The notes below the pieces were generated by a model. It saw nothing but the letters and a program-made list of their open reading frames with translations. It searched no databases and was not told the DNA's origin. Positions 58,751-64,000 of a stretch of 64,000 bases of DNA are shown piece by piece. Each line of letters begins with the position of its first letter. Position 1 is the first letter of the stretch. This DNA is from Primula veris (lineage: Eukaryota; Streptophyta; Magnoliopsida; Ericales; Primulaceae), in assembly GCA_963682055.1 (NCBI GenBank), contig OY821746.1, positions 25,548,481 through 25,612,480 of the forward strand. Reading direction: 5' to 3'. Both the position numbers and the translations under genes were made by a program.

Positions 58751-61700
58751 ATGAATGAAGGGTTAATAGAGAGAGTATTTTCATGGTCTCTTGAAGATAT
58801 ACTCAATGAAGAGTTCTTCAAGAACCAGGTATTGTGTATTATGCAAGCTAAAAATCACTTTTTTTTAATCTATTTTTATCTATATGTATATTCTTATATC
58901 AGTAATAAGCTGAAAAAAACTGTTACATTATTGTGTTTTTTCTGTATTTTTTGTTTGTTTGAGCACATGAAAATTTCTGAGTTCGTGGACTTTATTATTG
59001 TTGGTTATTTTTAACAACTGAGCTGTTATTATGTATTTATTTATTCTAATCATCTGTAAAAACAAGGTTAGAAAAACTAGATAGTTTAGATTTTTGTATG
59101 TGGGTGGTTTGTTTAAGATAACTCTATTTATTTGTTCAAATCTGCTTCCAAACAAGCCCAAGTATGATGCTGTAACTTCTTTTTTTTTGCATTTTTTTTT
59201 GTTTTTAACTTTTGTGCTCTTAAGCTGCACCATCCTTTTTTTTTTATCTCAATACCTATGCTTTTTTGGGATACTTCTCGGGTTTAGGATGATGCTAATC
59301 GATGTTTTAAATAGCGTTATCGCTAGCGTAGCGTTTTTTCGAGAGAAACGCTAAAAACGCTAATAGCGTTGCTACATAGCGCTTTGCGGTGTATTTTTTT
59401 TTGCCTGAATATGCACTAAATTTTAGAATATATAATAATAAAAAAAGAAATGTATAGTTATATTATATAGTAATAAAAAAATCGAAAAAAAAAATTGTTG
59501 TAGGTAAGTTTCAAACTTGGGTCTGTTGGAAATTACAACACTATCTGAACCATCTGAACTGCACACACTTTTATGAAAATTACACAATATATATTAATTA
59601 TTAAGATTCGTTGTTTTTTTTTTCTAACTCGCTATTTACGCTTTTGGTCCAGAATTTCGCGCTTTTTGCGCTTTTGGTCCACTATAGCCCGATTTTAGCG
59701 CAATTCCAGCCAAATAGTGGTTTTTCGTTGCGTTTTTTTTCCAAAAAGTGCTATTTCGTGCTATATAGCGCGATTTTTAAAACATTGATGCTAATGACTG
59801 TTTGCTGTGGGAAAATAACTAAATAACTGTGCATCTTCTCTCAAGCTAATCAAATAACTACGAGTACAGACATTTTGTGATTTAGTATATCTTATACTTT
59901 ATTGTGCAATAGATAGTTTTTTCATGGTCTCTTGAAGATATACATGAGCTCTTCAAGGACCAGATACTAATTGTAAAAAGTCACACAACCTATAAATAAT
60001 CACTTTTTTGTATCTATTGTATCTATATGCATGTGCTTAAATCCGTAACAAGTTCAAAAGTTCAAAAAACTGTTACATTTTTGTGTTGATTTTGTATTTT
60101 AGAGCTCATGAAAATTCTGAGTTCATGGACTTTATTATTGGTTGGCTAGTTTAACAATTGACCTGTTAACAGGTTTTTATAAATTTTATTCCTCTGTAAA
60201 AACAAGGTTAGAAAAACCAGATAGTTGCTAATTGATGCACCCAAACCAGCCTCAATCTGATGCTATAATGGTTGTTTGTATAAATCATAAGAGTATTTTG
60301 ACTATGTAGTTCATGGTGTAATTTGTATGAGTAATTAACTGAATTTTTTTTGTTTTCGGAATATTTACCATATAACCTGGGATCTTAAAAATGAATTATA
60401 TGATTCTTGGCCAGCTAGAAATTTAAGCTGAATGACATTCATATACACACTATATATATCTAACCTATCTTTTCCTTAATTTTCTGAGTATTATGAAATT
60501 TCGCGATATTTTTGTGGGTTTAAAATGATGTTAAATTGTTAATGTTGTTTCCTATGAAAAAATAACTGTATCTTTTCTCTTGCTAATCAAAGAAATGCAG
60601 GATATTATATTTTGTGGGTTTAGTAAGATACTAGAAAGTACGTTATACTTGTTTGCTATCTAGAAAATCTGATATTAGGAATAAAGAAATCTTGCCAATA
60701 GAATTGAGACGGAGAAGGCCATTTTTTTCTTCCAGTTTTTAGGCTAAAATATGGTTGTTTATGTCGACTTACGTGTATTTTATTATATACATACTTGCAG
60801 GTTTGGGATGTTATGTAGTTTATTGGGATGCTAAAGTGGTTGTTGTTGTGAAAAAAAACTAATGGAAATCTTATTATCAGGATTAAGTTCTCATTTAACT
60901 TGATGGGCTATTGCTGTAGGTTTTTAGCATCGTCCAAAGTATAATTCTTTTAGTTTTCATATTGTGCATATTTCGCCAGTCGTATATGCGTTAATATACT
61001 TACAACCGACATGGCGAGGTTTGATTACTTGAAACTTAGCTGTTAAATTATAGTTTTTGGATGCCATGTAACCGTGGTCCGGGATGATAAAAACAAACGG
61101 TTTTGAAAATAGTTAGTTGATAGGCGCATGATCCGTAAGATATATATGACCTGGCCTTTCACTATCCTTTCATCGTTTCTGCAAAAGTCAGTACGAAAGG
61201 ATAATATGCTATGACTTGCAGTGATCTAGCCTTAGTTTCTTCCTCTGATTCTTTTACTAACTCTTTCTATACATTAACTCCAGGCAGTGGATCTGGTATA
61301 GAAAATCCAACCAATGTTTTCTTTGAAAAGTTATTCTCATATTTAATTAATTTGAACCATGCGTTCACATAAATGGTAGCATTGCGATCTAACTTAGTAA
61401 TCCATTTTGTTTTCGGTAGCCTGGAATCTTTTTCGCTAAATCTCATTTTTTTCTTTACTTCGCATCTTTTAGGTGAAGACAATCTCAGATGAATTTCTAT
61501 CAGCCGAACATTACTTAAATTCTTTTAGTTTTCCCCTGCTGGAGGAAACAAGGGCAGAAATAGCTTCCAGCTTGGAGATTATTCAAAGCTCACCTTATGC
61601 CGAAGTGATCTCCATTGACGAATCAAAACCTGCCGGGTTTTTAAATTATGAAATACATGTTGATAATTGGAGAAACAGATATAAGGAAAGAGGCAAGTAC

Positions 61701-64000
61701 CCTTACCGGACCTTGCCTGGGGATATTTTCGTCATTTCAGATAAGAGACCTAGAACTTATTCTGATTTGCAACGAGTTGGGTGGAAATGGGCCTTTGCAC
61801 ATGTGACTGAGATCAAAGAGGGTGAAAATGGAATTGAAAGTTCTTCCATTAGTTTTAAGGTCAAGGTATCAAGAAAATTTGAGGTCAATGAAGGGAGTAA
61901 GAAACTGTTAGTCATTTTCTTAAGAAATGTGACGACGAATAAAAGGATTTGGAAAGCAATGCATATGTTTAATAATATGGATATTATCAATCGAGTTCTC
62001 TCCACCGTTGATTCTGAGGTACGACCAATATCATCAGTACACTTTGGTATCACCAATGGCCTATATAAAATTATGAACTATGAAGTATGAACACTCAAGA
62101 GTTTTGAATCAACTATCAAGCGACCAGGCATCCAATATTTTTTTTCTGGTTTCTGTCATTTTACAACTCCGATCATGATAATCTACTGATACTCAAAATA
62201 GTGTATTATCCATATTATATTGCGGTAGTTGTCGTCACTGTCAAATTTGGAATGTCATCCCCACCTTTTTGAAGTCCAGAATTCGATTAAGTTGGTTCAG
62301 TTTCCCTAGTTATTTTTCAATCTGTCACCAGTCTTTTTTCTTTATATATGTCAAATGGCCATGTTTTAATAACTTTGTTATTCTTTCAAGCAAGTTAAGC
62401 AATTACAAATCCTTCTTTTGTTGTCATTCTTATTGAAGTTTTCACTATGAAAGCAGGTAAAAGAGGGTTGCCAGCTGTGTTGTGTCCGTGCCGAGATTGA
62501 GGATGTCGGTGCGAGTCTTTCGTCAAAACTCAATCAGTCTCAAACAGAGGCAATAATGGCCTCTCTCAGTAGGGTGAAATGCAACCATAAATCTAGTATA
62601 GATCTTATATGGGGCCCACCTGGGGCGGGGAAAACAAAAACCATTAGCGTGTTGCTGTTTAAACAATGACCCCAACCAGTCAGTGGTCCGAGGCACTCTT
62701 TGAGACTCTCAGCACGATATTCTAGGTATAAATCTTGCATTGCATAATTAAGCTTTAGCCGGTCTCTATTCCCAAATAACACAATATCTCCAAAGGAGTA
62801 TAGAAAAGCATCATTAACAGATTCAGATTTGGCCGACTCTCTCCCAAGCTTCAAAACCCTTGAGGCAACTTCATTAACAGCTACGTTTGTAGGAGCACAA
62901 ACAAGGGTCCTGTAGTTCACTCTTCTAAAGATGAACTACAGGACCCTTGTTTGTGCTCCTACAAACGTAGCTGTTAATGAAGTTGCCTCAAGGGTTTTGA
63001 AGCTTGGGAGAGAGTCGGCCAAATCTGAATCTGTTAATGATGCTTTTCTATACTCCTTTGGAGATATTGTGTTATTTGGGAATAGAGACCGGCTAAAGAT
63101 TAATTATGCAATGCAAGATTTATACCTAGAATATCGTGCTGAGAGTCTCAAAGAGTGCCTCGGACCACTGACTGGTTGGGGTCATTGTTTAACAGCCATT
63201 ATAGAATTTCTTGAAACTTATGATGCTCAATATAAAGTTTACACTGAAAATATTACTGCTAGAGGGGAAAAACAATCCCAGGTGGAATCTATTAGGGAAA
63301 GGTTCAACTTGGTTGCCTCGGACTTGAGAAGATGTCTGCGTAAACTCTGCACTCATTTACCTAAACGTTTTATTGAGATATTACAGAATATCGAAGCCCT
63401 TCTTCATTGTGTCAAGTCTTTGGATATGATGCTGTTTAGAAACACTTTGGTTTCTGAAGAATTGGAGGAAGAATTTACATGTGAGGAGGCAATAGAAGAC
63501 TCGTTTGAAACTTTTCTGGGTACTGAATCCCTGGTATCTGTAAAGAGCGAGTGCCTTTCTCTTTCAAGAGAGCTACATATTTCTCTCGAGGGTCTCAGGC
63601 TGCCAAATTATATGAACAAGGGAGGTATAATTGATCTTATATTTCAGCATGCTTCGTTAATCCTGTGCACAGCTTCGAGTTCTTCTATGCTTCACTCGGT
63701 TCCTATAAAAGCAGTGGACATTCTAGTTGTTGATGAAGCTGCACAATTGAAGGAATGTGAATCATTAATACCACTTCAACTCCCTGGTTTAAGGCATGCT
63801 ATTCTTGTTGGCGACGAGTGCCAATTACCCGCTATGGTTTGCAGTAATGTAAGTCCAGTTCTACACACACACTCACAAATATATAGTTTCGCCAATCAAT
63901 TTTTTGAGGAAGTTTTCCTTACAACTAATATTCTGTTGCTAATGGAAAAAAATATTTAATGTCATCTTACTCAATTTGGGAACAGCTCTCTCAGCAGACC
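58751..64000 (+). CDS. SEN1/UPF1-like superfamily 1 helicase, 5' part, interrupted
   Basis: Exons: 58751-58828 (26 codons, IERVFSWSLEDILNEEF), 61473-62018 (182 codons, with LNSFSFPLLEETRAEIASSL and YRTLPGDIF), and 62457-63848, all phase 0; the gene runs past the window edge. Exon 3 has the Q-motif-like LNQSQTEAI, Walker A GPPGAGKT (residues 261-268), LVCAPTNVAVNEVASRV (motif Ia), VVDEAAQ (motif II, DExxQ) and GDECQLPA (motif III). The closest family is the plant 'tRNA-splicing endonuclease positive effector-related' helicases of SEN1/MAGATAMA3 type; the substrate of this paralogue is unknown. Between VLLF and the next conserved word lies a 258-bp inverted copy of the sequence downstream (62661-62918). 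It puts a stop at 62667-62669, though its length is a multiple of three. As written, the gene is broken. Confidence 0.88.
59300..59785. mobile_element. AGCG-rich Mutator-like MITE in helicase intron 1
   Basis: 486 bp, flanked by the perfect 10-bp direct repeat TGATGCTAAT (59290-59299 and 59786-59795). The ends are CGATGTTTTAAATAGCG and, reverse complemented, ATGTTTTAAAAATCGCGC. The interior near both ends is rich in TAGCG/GCGCT words. A smaller relative is in AOX intron 1 (16128-16287). No transposase ORF. Confidence 0.8.
59912..60235 (+). pseudogene. Duplicated helicase exon 1 and adjoining intron
   Basis: Repeats 58783-59085: TTTTCATGGTCTCTTGAAGA recurs at about 59930, followed by a related exon end and intron words such as CTGTTACATT and GACTTTATTATTG. 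The exon copy has an internal deletion and its donor reads CAG|AT instead of CAG|GT, so it should not be spliced. The ATG is not preserved. Confidence 0.75.
62659..63192. repeat. Near-perfect 0.5-kb palindrome in helicase exon 3
   Basis: Arms 62659-62919 and 62932-63192 (261 bp each) are inverted copies with one mismatch seen (the LKL/LKI codon), around a 12-base centre. The right arm is the true helicase coding sequence, so the same peptide reads on both strands. The left arm is the inserted copy. Confidence 0.95.

Noticed and set aside
62540..62920. A 126-codon minus-strand ORF reading like a helicase fragment
   Set aside because: It is the inverted arm of the palindrome; the true coding copy is on the + strand from 62931.

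Overview
The window is nuclear DNA from a flowering plant, most likely a eudicot. It is AT-rich, its genes are split by GT-AG introns, and most of it is transposon-derived. The species cannot be named from the sequence. Five loci are recognisable: (1) an alternative oxidase gene (AOX) on the minus strand, 11802-16798, five exons, 307 residues; (2) a nuclear tRNA-Leu(UAA) on the minus strand, 29420-29502; (3) a polyamine/amino-acid transporter of the plant PUT/LAT family on the plus strand, 31935-33675, two exons, 473 residues; (4) a broken RuvB-like 2 (RVB2) copy on the plus strand, 50123-57610; (5) the 5' part of a SEN1/UPF1-type superfamily 1 helicase gene on the plus strand, 58751 to the window edge, interrupted by a near-perfect 0.5-kb palindrome.

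Layout. 1-11.2 kb has no gene; it holds hAT-like, Tourist-like and long-inverted-repeat elements and a 167-bp foldback. 11.8-16.8 kb is AOX, with a small Mutator-like MITE in intron 1. 17.5-24.5 kb is a decayed Ty1/copia element whose two direct LTRs are almost identical. A third, inverted LTR abuts its left end, and the whole composite is flanked by ATCAT. 24.5-31.9 kb is mostly gene-free, with the tRNA and remnants. 31.9-33.7 kb is the transporter. 34.4-44.6 kb is a young Sirevirus-like copia element with TAGGC target duplications, two LTRs, gag-pol with one stop, and a downstream env-like/unknown ORF. 44.6-49.1 kb has no recognised gene. 49.1-49.9 kb looks like a solo LTR lying just upstream of the RVB2 copy. 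50.1-57.6 kb is that copy, with a duplicated damaged exon 1 and a stop in the last exon. 58.7-64 kb is the helicase gene.

The host genes are unrelated (mitochondrial respiration, membrane transport, chromatin ATPase, RNA/DNA helicase) and do not form a pathway. The most striking unexplained signal is inside the Sirevirus-like element: a palindromic octamer, GTTGCAAC, and its variants, set on a strict 12-bp spacing. It recurs in the LTRs, gag, the pol linker, the post-pol non-coding region and directly before the env-like ORF. Next in interest are the composite copia insertion with the same LTR terminus at both outer ends, and the palindrome in the helicase gene.
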